This document shows, in pieces, positions 6,065-14,700 of a DNA stretch of 15,273 bases. Position 1 is the first letter of the stretch, and every line of letters starts with the position of its first letter. The stretch is from Anaerolineae bacterium (GTDB taxonomy: Bacteria; Chloroflexota; Anaerolineae; B4-G1; SLSP01): NCBI GenBank assembly GCA_016934645.1, contig JAFGSL010000115.1:1-15273 (forward strand). The letters are read 5' to 3'. The notes under the pieces were generated by a model. The model ran no database searches, was not told the origin of the DNA, and saw nothing but the letters and a program-made list of their open reading frames with translations. The translations under genes and the position numbers were made by a program.

Positions 6065-9000
6065 ATGCCGCATCTATCTCTGTCCTTGCTCGGCCCTTTT
6101 TTGGCTGTGCTGGATGGTCAACCCATTACCCATTTCGAGTCGAACAAGGTACGAGCGCTGTTGGCCTACCTGGCGGTAGAAGCTGACCGGCCACACCGTC
6201 GCGAGACATTGGCCAGTCTTTTGTGGCCCGACTTCACGGATCGTGCGGCGCACACCAATCTACGGCACACGTTGTCCCGTCTGCGTTACGCGATCGGAGA
6301 TCGCGCGCGATCAGACGAGCGGGCGCGATCTTCTGAGCGCGAAGCCGATCCTCCGTTTCTCCTAGTCAATCGTGAGACGATCCAGTTCAACCGGGCCAGC
6401 GACCACTGGCTGGACGTGGCGGCGTTTGGCACGCTGGCTGCATCCTCCCGGCAGACATCGGCCGACGTACACCAACTGCAAAAAGCCGTGGCGCTGTACC
6501 GGGGCGCTTTTCTGGAAGGTTTTTCCATCAAGGACAGTACACTTTATGAGGATTGGGCATTGATCACACGGGAACGGCTCCAGCGTCGCGCTATGTCTGT
6601 CCTGGATCAGATGGTCACGGGCCTGGAGCAACGCGGTGAGTATGGGCAGGCGTGCGAGTATGCCTGGAAGCAGGTCGAACTGGAGCCGTGGTACGAAGAG
6701 GGCTACCGGCGACTGATTCGCCTGCTGGCGCTGGATGGGCAGCGCAGCGCGGCTTTGGCCCAGTACGAGGCCTGCGTGCGGGCACTGCGGGAGGAATTGG
6801 ACGTCGCGCCGGAGGCCGAGACCACGGCACTCTATGAGCGCATCCGGGATGGCGGCGAGCTGACCATCCCCGACGTTTTCTCCCCGCACAACCTTGCCGC
6901 CCAGTGGACGCCCTTTATCGGGCGGGAGGACGAACTGGCTGAGATTTCGCAGCTTTTAGCCGATCCTGCCTGCCGGTTGTTGAGTCTGGTTGGCCTTGGT
7001 GGCAGCGGCAAGACGCGCCTGGCTCTGGAGGCAGCAACGGCCCAATTGCACGCCTACGAGCACGGCGTTTACTGGGTCTCTTTGGCTTCGCTGAAGTCGA
7101 GTGACGCCGTCCCTGCCGCCATCGCCCGCGCTATCGGTTTTGCTCTGTCCGGGGGTCGGGATCCGATGCAGCGCTTGCTCGACTATATGCGGCGCAAGCA
7201 AATGCTGCTCATCCTGGACAATTGCGAGCACCTCCTTGCTTCCCCCCCCTCGGGGGGGATTGAGGGGGGGATAACCTGCATTGCTGCTGCCATCCTCCGT
7301 GCCGCACCCAAGGTCACTCTCATCGCCACCTCGCGTGCCCGGCTTAACGTGCCGGGAGAGCACCTCGTGCCCGTCGGTGAGATGGCCTATCCCGATCAGA
7401 CATCGGATGTCAGCCAGATAACCGATAGCTGGGATCGCTACCCCGCGCTCGCGCTCTTTGCACAGAGCGCACGTCGCGTGCATCCCGGCTTCGACTTGGG
7501 TGCAAGCAACCTGGAGGCGGTCGCCCGGATCTGTCGTCTGGTACAGGGGCTGCCGCTGGCGATTCTGTTATCCGCAGCCTGGACACGCATCCTGAGCCCG
7601 AGCGAGATCGCGGACGAGATCGAACGCGGCATCGATTTTCTCTCGACCGATTGGCGCGAAGTAGAGTCAAGGCATTCCAGCGTCCGTGCCGTGTTTGACC
7701 ACTCGTGGTCTCTGCTTTCGGAACACGAACGAACCGTGCTGGCCGGACTGTCCGTTTTTCGCGGCGGCTGCACGCGCCAGGCAGCTCAGCAGGTGTCCGG
7801 CGCCTCGCTGCGCGATCTGATGGCCCTGGTGAACCACTCACTGCTGCAGCGCCTGCCAAGCGGGCGGTTCGAGATGCACGAACTGCTGCACCAATACGCG
7901 GCAGAACAGTTAGCTAAATCGCCCGATGACGCTGCCGCCGCGCGTGACCGGCACAGCACCTACTACGCGGCTCTGTCGGAACAGTGGGAAACAGACCTGA
8001 AAGGCGCCCGGCAGCTCGCAGCCCTGGAAGAAATGGATCTCGAGATTGGAAATGTACAGGTGGCCTGGGACTGGCTGGTGGAGCAAGGCAACGTCGCACA
8101 GCTTGACCGGGTGTTCTCTGCGCTGTGGCGCTATGCCGACTGGCGCGACCGCCTTCACTATGCCGGCTGGTTTGCCGCGCTCGCGCAGAGGCTATCGCAG
8201 GTGGTTGACCAGGCGACGACGAGCGATAACCACGCGTCTGGTCCGGCTGATCGTGTCAAAGCGCTGCGCCTGCAGGCCAAGCTCTGGGTCGCACAAACCT
8301 ATCTCGGCGATCCCCTCGGTAAGAGAGCCCAAGGGGCGCGCCACAGCTTGTCCATCCTGGCACGATCTGAACTGTGCGATCAAGACGTACGCGCAGAAAA
8401 GGCCTTTGCGCTGTTCAGCCTGGCGCTCATCGAACGGAATGTGCAGGCAGCGGAGCAGAGCCTGGCCCTCTATCGCGAGTTGGGCGACGCTTGGGGGACA
8501 GTCTTTATGCTCTGCACGCTCTGCTACTGCATTCCCGATACTGCCGCCGGCTACGACCGAGCGCGTCCCCTCTACCAGGAAGCGCTATCGATCGCTCGCG
8601 CCCAGGGTAACCTCATGAATGCTGCCCATGCCTCTAACGGGCTAGCTAACTGCCTATTGAACCAGGGGGCGTTGGACGAAGCAGAACAATTGGGGCGGCA
8701 GGCGCTGGACCTTTTTCAACGCATTGGCGACCGGATGCGGATGGCCTGGGCCCATGACGTACTCGGCGTGGTCGCTATGATCAAGGGCCAGTTCGCAGAA
8801 GCGCGTTCACTTATGGTAGAGGGGGCCAGGTTCTACGAGGACATAGGAGACGTGGGGGGGATGGCCCAGGCAGCATTCTGGTTGGGCACCTCCGAGATGC
8901 ACCTGGGACAGTTTGACCAGGCGCGCCGTTGTGGCGAGCGCGTACTCGCACGTGCTTCAGAGGCTGAGGGCGATCGAATCCACGCCCACCTTTTGCTGAG

Positions 9001-9478
9001 CAGCGTCGCCCTGGCAGAGGGCGCGTATGACCGGGCACAGATGCTGTTGCAGGGATGGGATCCAACGGCCTATCTCCATCAGAATTTACGGCACGACCTG
9101 GACCACCTTCCCGCTATCCTGACCTGTGCCCTGCGCGGGCTGGGAAAGTTCGATCAGGCACGGGACCATCTTTTGACGGCACTGCGGCTCGTACCCGACA
9201 CGCGGATCTTTTGGCCGTTGCTGTATGCCCTGGCAACCTACGCGCTGCTGCTGATCGACGAGGGGGAAACGGAGCAAGCCGTCGAGTTCTATGCCCTGGC
9301 CTCGCGTTATCCTCTTGTGGCCAACTCACGCTGGTTTGAGCCCATTGCAGGGCAACACATCGCCGCTGTGGCAGCGACCTTGCCCACCGATGTCGTTGCC
9401 GCAGCACAGGAGCGGGGTCGGGCACGGGATTTGGACGTGACCGTGAAAGAGCTATTGGTCGCGTTGGAGACTGAATAG
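6065..9478 (+). CDS. AfsR/SARP-like transcriptional regulator (wHTH-BTAD-NB-ARC-TPR)
   Basis: A 1137-aa STAND-class regulator. Residues 1-78 form a winged-helix DNA-binding domain (LSLLGPFLAVLDG, ALLAYLAVEADRPHRRETLA, SLLWPDFTDRAAHTNLR). BTAD spans about 113-260 (YRGAFLEGF, YEDWALITRERLQRR, LEPWYEEGYRRLIRL). NB-ARC starts at about 283 (FIGREDEL) with Walker A GLGGSGKT at 310-317, Walker B MLLILD at 380-385, IATSR and GLPLAI further on. A winged-helix/ARC2-like part is followed by many TPRs to the C-terminus. By analogy with AfsR and MalT, nucleotide hydrolysis and TPR sensing control DNA binding. ATG 6065 has GAGGTG 4 bases upstream; in-frame GTG 6050 does not. Oddities are a G/C-tract insertion after Walker B (about 392-402) and an Arg-rich repeat in the wHTH-BTAD linker. 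The likely target is the divergent lipoprotein operon. Confidence 0.92.
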   Translation: MPHLSLSLLGPFLAVLDGQPITHFESNKVRALLAYLAVEADRPHRRETLASLLWPDFTDRAAHTNLRHTLSRLRYAIGDRARSDERARSSEREADPPFLLVNRETIQFNRASDHWLDVAAFGTLAASSRQTSADVHQLQKAVALYRGAFLEGFSIKDSTLYEDWALITRERLQRRAMSVLDQMVTGLEQRGEYGQACEYAWKQVELEPWYEEGYRRLIRLLALDGQRSAALAQYEACVRALREELDVAPEAETTALYERIRDGGELTIPDVFSPHNLAAQWTPFIGREDELAEISQLLADPACRLLSLVGLGGSGKTRLALEAATAQLHAYEHGVYWVSLASLKSSDAVPAAIARAIGFALSGGRDPMQRLLDYMRRKQMLLILDNCEHLLASPPSGGIEGGITCIAAAILRAAPKVTLIATSRARLNVPGEHLVPVGEMAYPDQTSDVSQITDSWDRYPALALFAQSARRVHPGFDLGASNLEAVARICRLVQGLPLAILLSAAWTRILSPSEIADEIERGIDFLSTDWREVESRHSSVRAVFDHSWSLLSEHERTVLAGLSVFRGGCTRQAAQQVSGASLRDLMALVNHSLLQRLPSGRFEMHELLHQYAAEQLAKSPDDAAAARDRHSTYYAALSEQWETDLKGARQLAALEEMDLEIGNVQVAWDWLVEQGNVAQLDRVFSALWRYADWRDRLHYAGWFAALAQRLSQVVDQATTSDNHASGPADRVKALRLQAKLWVAQTYLGDPLGKRAQGARHSLSILARSELCDQDVRAEKAFALFSLALIERNVQAAEQSLALYRELGDAWGTVFMLCTLCYCIPDTAAGYDRARPLYQEALSIARAQGNLMNAAHASNGLANCLLNQGALDEAEQLGRQALDLFQRIGDRMRMAWAHDVLGVVAMIKGQFAEARSLMVEGARFYEDIGDVGGMAQAAFWLGTSEMHLGQFDQARRCGERVLARASEAEGDRIHAHLLLSSVALAEGAYDRAQMLLQGWDPTAYLHQNLRHDLDHLPAILTCALRGLGKFDQARDHLLTALRLVPDTRIFWPLLYALATYALLLIDEGETEQAVEFYALASRYPLVANSRWFEPIAGQHIAAVAATLPTDVVAAAQERGRARDLDVTVKELLVALETE
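6299..6340 (+). repeat. 14-bp palindrome and 18-bp repeat in the wHTH-BTAD linker
   Basis: GATCGCGCGCGATC (6299-6312) is a perfect palindrome. It overlaps two 18-base units, 6305-6322 and 6323-6340, both opening with GCGCGATC and carrying GAGCG near the end. A weaker third relative precedes them at about 6288. They encode the repetitive basic linker RARSDERARSSER, which sits exactly between the DNA-binding domain and BTAD and looks like an in-frame expansion. Confidence 0.6.
7241..7270 (+). repeat. G/C-tract palindromic element inserted in the NB-ARC coding sequence
   Basis: A run of eight C (7242-7249) is followed by two runs of seven G (7252-7258 and 7264-7270), so the C-run can pair with either G-run. 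In frame it encodes SPPSGGIEGG right after Walker B (LLILDNCEHLL). Between EHLL and ATSR this protein has 29 residues, where I expect about 20 in relatives, so roughly nine codons look inserted. Similar C-run/G-run/G-run repeats occur between genes in other bacteria, as I recall. Confidence 0.65.
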
Positions 9479-9486
9479 AGAGAACA

Positions 9487-10092
9487 ATGATTAGAGCTAT
9501 CATCTGGGATCTTGGTGGTGTTCTTGTGAAACTGGGGGATTTTGCCTCCCATCGTTGTTGGGAAAAACGTCTCGGACTGCAAAGCGGCCAGTTGGTCGAA
9601 GTTGTCCACAATAATCCCCTGAATAAACAAGCACTCATCGGCCAGATTACCGCCGAAGACTTCTGGCTGGATGTCGGCAAGCAACTTGACCTGTCACCAG
9701 AAGATGTCGCAAGGCTCCAAACCGATTTTCACAAAGCCGGTGTCTGGGATGAAAGGTTGTTAGCTCTGATCCAGCGGCTCAAACCGCGATTCAAAATGGC
9801 GGTGATCAGTGGGGCGATGTCAGATGCCCGTAGAATTGTTCAGTCTCAGGTTGACTCCGACTTGTTTGATGTTTTAGTATTTTCGGCAGAGGAAGGAGTT
9901 CAGAAGCCAGACCCGGTCATCTATCAGCGCACGCTATCATGCTTAGGGGTGGCGGCACAAGAGGCCATATTCATTGATGATTGGTTAGCGAGTGTAGAAG
10001 GAGCGCGAAGGGTAGGTATGCACGGTGTACATTATGTGGCTGGGGTTGATGTAAAAGCAGAAATCGAACGGATCATTGCGCAAGAGAGTTGA
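9487..10092 (+). CDS. HAD superfamily hydrolase (subfamily IA)
   Basis: A 201-aa phosphatase-like protein of the haloacid dehalogenase superfamily with a small helical cap (about 18-85), the usual length for subfamily IA. Motif I is IIWDLGGVL with nucleophile Asp8; motif II is AVISGA with Ser108; motif III is Lys140 in QKPDP; motif IV is IFIDDW with Asp164-Asp165. The second Asp of motif I (DxD) is Gly10. DLGG/DLGN variants are common in the YihX/epoxide-hydrolase-like branch, so this alone does not mean loss of activity. It starts 8 bases after the regulator stop (AGAGAGA serves as ribosome site), hence probably cotranscribed. The substrate is unknown; sugar phosphates are usual for this branch. 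Confidence 0.9.
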   Translation: MIRAIIWDLGGVLVKLGDFASHRCWEKRLGLQSGQLVEVVHNNPLNKQALIGQITAEDFWLDVGKQLDLSPEDVARLQTDFHKAGVWDERLLALIQRLKPRFKMAVISGAMSDARRIVQSQVDSDLFDVLVFSAEEGVQKPDPVIYQRTLSCLGVAAQEAIFIDDWLASVEGARRVGMHGVHYVAGVDVKAEIERIIAQES

Positions 10093-10102
10093 GACGGATA
10101 AG

Positions 10103-11098
10103 ATGATATACAGCGCATTCAGTAGTGAGGCGGTTAAAGCTCCGGCGATTCCCGGATTGCGCTTTCGTCCCTTTCATAGCGAAGCGGACCTACCCGGCAT
10201 TGTGGACGTTATAAACGCCAGTTTCGCCGCCGACGGGATTAGCGAGCGCATCACGGTGGAGGGGTTGGCCACCATGCTCGCGCATCCTGTAAATTGGGAC
10301 CCGCAACAGGACACCTTGCTCGTGGAGGTGGGGGAAACACTGGTCGGCTATGCTAACATGGAGTGGCGCGAGGAGGACGCGGGCGACTGCCTGCACGCCA
10401 TCAACCTGCACCTGGTGAAAGCGTGGCGCGGGCGCGGTTTGGAACACGCTGTGCAGCGCACTATGGAGCAGCGCGCATGGATGGTCGCTTCTGCCATCTC
10501 TGCCGGTACGCGTCATTGGTACGTCAGCCGGGCACCGGAGACCTGGTGTGCTCGGGCGGAGACGCTGCTGACCTTGGGCTACACCCCAACACGCTACTAC
10601 TATGAAATGCAGCGTCCATTGGGCGACGATTTACCCGAAGTGCTGATGCCTGCGGGACTTGAACTTCGTTCCCCATCGCCGGAACATTATCGTGCGATTT
10701 GGGAGGCGGGTGAGGAGTGCTTTCGTGATCAACAGGACTACGTCACCCCCAGTGAAGAGAGCTACCGGGCCTGGGTGGCGACGCCGGACCTGGACCCGAG
10801 CTTGTGGTTGGTGGCATGGGATGGCGATCAGGTGGCAGGGGCGGCGATCAATGTCGCTTACGAAGGCGCGTGGGGGGAGACGGACGATCTCTTCGTGCGC
10901 CGACCCTGGCGCCATCAGGGCCTGGGGCGGGCGTTGCTGGTTGGCAGTTTGCACCTTTTCAAGGCACGCGGGTTGGTGACCGCGGGACTGGGCGTTGATG
11001 TTGAGAATCTGTCCGGCGCCCTGGGTTTGTATGAAAGCGTTGGCTATCACCCTTACCAGCGCGTGGCGTCTTATCGCAAACGGATGCCATCACACTAA
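10103..11098 (+). CDS. Tandem-domain GNAT N-acetyltransferase
   Basis: A 331-aa protein with two GCN5-related acetyltransferase domains, as in mycothiol-synthase-like proteins. The C-terminal domain (about 185-331) has an intact acetyl-CoA motif A, VRRPWRHQGLGRALL (R270-x-x-G273-x-G275), and the closing NLSGALGLYESVGY typical of GNATs. The N-terminal domain (about 18-170) has LHLVKAWRGRGLEHAV, where the last Gly/Ala of the motif is Glu114, so it is probably a non-catalytic or substrate-binding half. The frame opens at TTG 10076 inside the HAD gene, but ATG 10103, 10 bases after the HAD stop, gives a typical GNAT start (LRFRPFHSEADLPGI) and is preferred. The substrate is unknown. Confidence 0.87.
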   Translation: MIYSAFSSEAVKAPAIPGLRFRPFHSEADLPGIVDVINASFAADGISERITVEGLATMLAHPVNWDPQQDTLLVEVGETLVGYANMEWREEDAGDCLHAINLHLVKAWRGRGLEHAVQRTMEQRAWMVASAISAGTRHWYVSRAPETWCARAETLLTLGYTPTRYYYEMQRPLGDDLPEVLMPAGLELRSPSPEHYRAIWEAGEECFRDQQDYVTPSEESYRAWVATPDLDPSLWLVAWDGDQVAGAAINVAYEGAWGETDDLFVRRPWRHQGLGRALLVGSLHLFKARGLVTAGLGVDVENLSGALGLYESVGYHPYQRVASYRKRMPSH

Positions 11099-11100
11099 AG

Positions 11101-11637
11101 ATGAACGCTGATTCCGCGCATAAACCCAATGCGGCGCATAAACCCAATGCGGCGCATAAAAGCCGCTGGGAGATCGGAGAAGTCGTTTTTGGCATTCCGT
11201 TTCTACTGGGCATCGCCCTACACGTCCTACTCCCATTTTCCTTGCCGCAGGGAATCCTCAGGCAGGTTCTCGTCCCTGTGGGCGTCGTTCTGATCATCAG
11301 CGGCATGGGGTTTATCGTGGTGGCACGCCGCGCGTTTGCGCAGTTTCGTCAGCCCACGGATCCCGGTCAACCAACAAGTAAAGTGATCACGACAGGCGTG
11401 TTCGCCATATCGAGAAACCCGCTCTATCTTGGTGCGGCGCTCCTGTTTGGCGGTATCGCGCTGATGGTGCAGACACTCTGGACATTAGCTACACTTCTCG
11501 CTTCACTAGTTGTTTGTCATTACGTCCTGATCGTTCCTGAGGAGAACTATCTCGCGGCGAAATTTGCCGAAGAGTACAAAGCATACGCCGCTACTGTGCG
11601 GCGGTGGCTGGGGCGGAAACGACCTCTGGAAAGATGA
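11101..11637 (+). CDS. Isoprenylcysteine carboxyl methyltransferase (ICMT/PEMT) family membrane protein, copy 2
   Basis: A 178-aa paralogue of the protein at 198-701 in the same orientation, about 86% identical over the shared 153 residues (22 differences, nearly all conservative or in membrane segments). Both SAM-binding signatures are unchanged: AISRNPLYLG and PEENYLAAKF...VRRWLGRK. Two differences stand out. The N-terminal repeat is expanded (HKPNAA twice, then HKSRWE), and the C-terminus runs on to RPLER because the stop seen in copy 1 is lost. The ATG lies 2 bases after the GNAT stop without a clear ribosome site, so translation may depend on coupling. DNA similarity to copy 1 begins around the start codon and fades near the stop, so essentially only the gene was duplicated. 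Confidence 0.85.
   Translation: MNADSAHKPNAAHKPNAAHKSRWEIGEVVFGIPFLLGIALHVLLPFSLPQGILRQVLVPVGVVLIISGMGFIVVARRAFAQFRQPTDPGQPTSKVITTGVFAISRNPLYLGAALLFGGIALMVQTLWTLATLLASLVVCHYVLIVPEENYLAAKFAEEYKAYAATVRRWLGRKRPLER
11119..11154 (+). repeat. 18-bp tandem repeat in the N-terminus of ICMT copy 2
   Basis: CATAAACCCAATGCGGCG occurs twice in direct succession (11119-11136, 11137-11154), followed by a partial third CATAAA. Each unit encodes HKPNAA in frame. Copy 1 (198-701) has a single diverged unit here, so this is an in-frame expansion after the duplication, or a contraction in copy 1. Confidence 0.85.
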
Positions 11638-11655
11638 GGGATAATAGGGTCGATC

Positions 11656-11698
11656 AAGGAGGTGGTTAATGATAACACTGGCCTATAACGATCGGTAA
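11656..11698 (+). other. Consensus Shine-Dalgarno with 9-codon minigene
   Basis: AAGGAGGTG (11656-11664) is a full-consensus ribosome site, 4 bases before ATG 11669, which opens MITLAYNDR and stops at TAA 11696-11698. It lies in the 122-base gap between ICMT copy 2 and the convergent cyclase gene. This could be the surviving 5' end of a deleted gene, a translated minigene or chance. Nothing downstream in the same frame looks coding. The rest of the gap shows no convincing terminator. Confidence 0.35.
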
Positions 11699-11759
11699 AA
11701 CAGGTCGAATGAATATTGCTGCATTACTTACAACGGCTCAATTGGACCAATCGGTTCCT

Positions 11760-14700
11760 TTATCTCTCATACGCCTGTACAATCTCCCGGTGCAGGCGTA
11801 TGTCTTCCAGGAACATGCGTTGAATCTCCGGATCGCTGATCTTCGCTGCGCGACGGCGTAACGCGCGATGGGCAGTGGCAAGAACGTCATTCGCGCGGCG
11901 ATCGCGCAGGGCGTGAAGCACGTGCCAGCAATTCAAATGGATGCGCAGGAATTCCTCGCTGCCGTTGAGCAGCAGCGTGTCCAAATCGCGCAAAATCTTC
12001 TCAACGTTGCGCAATGCTTGCCTCGTGTCGCCTTGTTCAAGTGCACTACGGGCCAGCCCGGCAAGCGGATCGAGTGCCAGTTGCACTTCGCCTAATTCGG
12101 TTAGCAAAACGTGCGCCTCCCGGTAAGCTTCCGTCGCTTCATCCCGCCGTCCCAATTCCCACAATGCGTGCCCCATAAAGATCAGTGCGTCGCCTTTTAC
12201 TTGGTGATCCTCGGTTTCCTGTGCAAGACGGAACGCTTCCTCTGCGTGGGCATGTGCAGCGTCGTGTTGATTGAAGAGAGAGAAGAGCGCGCTGAGATGC
12301 ACCAGCGTATGGCCTTCGCTGTGCCGGTCACCGATTTTGCGGCAGAGGCGCAGGGTTTGCTCGTAATAGGTCTGTGCGTGTGTGTAGTCGGCTTGGCAGG
12401 TCGTCACATAGCCCAGGTTGTCCAGTGCCATCCGTTCTCCCTGCCGGTCGCCGATTTTGCGGCAGAGGCTCAACGCGCGTTCGCCATACTTCCTCGCCTG
12501 GGTGCAGTTCTCCTGCTCCAAAAACAGCACGCTGAGGTTGTAGAGCGTAGCCCACTCTCCGCGTCGATCGCCGATTTTGCGGTGGATGTGCAGCGCCTGC
12601 CGGAAGTAATCCCGTGCCTCGCTCTGCTCCTCTGCTACCATACCGAGACTGCGCAAGCTGTCGGCTTGGACCTGAGGGAAGTCCATCGAGCGGTCGAGCG
12701 CCTGTTGTAGTTGGCGTCTGGCTTCGTGGTAATCGCCCTGGTAGAAGAGTGCGCGTCCCCATGCTAGATAGCCGGCTGCCTCGCCGTGAACGTCGCGCGC
12801 AATCCGTGCCAGCCGGATGGCTTTCTGCGCCGCCAGCATCGCTGCCGGATAGTCGCGCCCGCTTTCCGCGTAGTTCGCGCGGCGCAGTGCGATTTCCGCC
12901 TCGCGCAATGGATCGTCGAGCGCTTGGGCCAGCTTTTCCGAAGTGTCCAAATCGCGCGCCCGCGCCTCACGGGCACCCATCAAGTCGTAGATGCGTTCGC
13001 GAGCCAGTAGCAGTGTATACCGTTCGAGGCTGTAGCCTGGGGTCAATGCCAGCGCACGGCTGAAATACTCCGCGGCTTCGACGTTGGCGAACTGCGCTGC
13101 AGCCTGTTCTCCGGCACGCAACAGATAAGTGACCGCGCGGTCGGGCCGGTCGGCGCGCTCCCAGTGATGGGCGAAGAGGCCCACATAGGTATCACGCAGG
13201 TCGCTACGTAGACCTTCCAGGAACTCGGCTACCCATTGGTGCAGGGTCGCCCGTTCTTGTTTGAGTAGGCTATTGTAAGCTGCCTCCTGAATCAGATGAT
13301 GTCTGAAAACGTATTCCGGCTCCGGCCCCGGCTTCTGCTCGTAGGCCAGTTCCTCGCGCTCCAACGTGAGTAAGGCGCTGTCCAGGTCGTAACGGTTCTG
13401 GTTGACGGCGTCCAGCACGCGGCGCGGGAAAGCGCGCCCTATCACAGACGCCAGTTGCAGTACCCGTTTGGCGTTCTCCGGCAGCCGGTCGATGCGGGCC
13501 ATAAGCACGCCGTAGAGGGTGTTGGGGATGGCGATTTCGGCGGGTTCACACGCCGTGTCGCAGCGCCCGCGATCTTTGTCCCATACGATTACGCCATCAT
13601 CGAGCAGCGAGCGGATCAGTTCCTCGATGTAGAAAGGATTACCCTCAGCGTGATTGAGGATACGGGCCTTGAGTTGTTGGGGTAGCTCATCCATACGCAG
13701 TAAATGGTAAAGCAGCGTTTCACTTTCCCCGGTGGAGAGCGGTGTCAGCCATAGGTCCGTGTGCTGGCGTCCGGCTCGGCGCGCGGCAAGCTGCTTGACG
13801 AGTGCGCCGCCGTGAGCCGTTTCGGGACGCAAAACGCAGATAAACAGCAGCGGTACACGGTGTGTTAGGCCATGGCGTGTGATCCCCAACAATCGTTCCA
13901 GCAGTTCCAGTGACGTTGGATCGGCCCAGTGCAAATCCTCGCAAACGATCACCAGCGGATGCTGCCGGGCCGTGCTCTCGATCAGGCTTTCGATGGCACG
14001 AAACGTGCCGCGCTTGAGTTCTTCGCCTTCCACATCTGACAATTTGGCGGCCATTTTCTTGTCGAGTGGGAGCCCGAGCAGTTGGCTGAGGTAGGGATAA
14101 AGGGTGGGCTGCCTTTCGGGATAGCGCGATCTAACATCCGCCAGAGCTTGCAGCCGTGCACGTAGCGCCTCGCGGATGGCTGGCGGCGGTGTATCCACCG
14201 CGACATCCAGCAGTCCACGCAAAATGTCCACCCAGAGCAAATAGGCGATGGAGGTTCCGTAGGAGGGGCAGCGGCCTTCAACCCACTGCATATCAACATA
14301 ACGCCCGGCGACGCGTCGACGCAGTTCCGCCACCAGCCGCGACTTGCCCAACCCCGCCTCGCCGACAATCGTGACAAGACCGCCTTCGCCAGCTTGCAGC
14401 CGTGCGATGGCCTGCTGCAAAGCATCCAACTCAGACTGGCGGCCCACCAGGGGCGCTTCCAGCCCGGGGATACCGCGTATCTTCTCGGCGGTTGCTTTGG
14501 CCGCCAAAGGCCGGTAAACAGCGATGGGGCGGCGAACGCCTTTGGCCATTATCGTGCCCAGCGAACGCCACTTGAACTGTGTCCATGTGAGGCGGTAGGT
14601 ATTTTCACTCACCAGTACCGTTCCTGGCTCGGCGGCCTGCTCCATACGCGCGGCGATGGTGATCGCTTCGCCCATAGCCGTGTCATCGCGTCGCGTTTGC

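Noticed and set aside
11741..11751. ATTGGACCAAT palindrome considered as a terminator for the convergent genes
   Set aside because: Five-base arms with a single central base cannot form a hairpin loop, and no U-tract follows.
11709..11861. 50-codon plus-strand frame beginning MNIAALLTT in the gap and running into the 3' end of the cyclase gene
   Set aside because: Weak ribosome site (AGGT), most of it antisense to the conserved C-terminal TPR region, no recognisable product.
12111..12710. 199-codon plus-strand frame inside the cyclase-ATPase gene
   Set aside because: Its repetitive translation mirrors the TPR repeats of the opposite strand (120-bp period); no start signal or domain.
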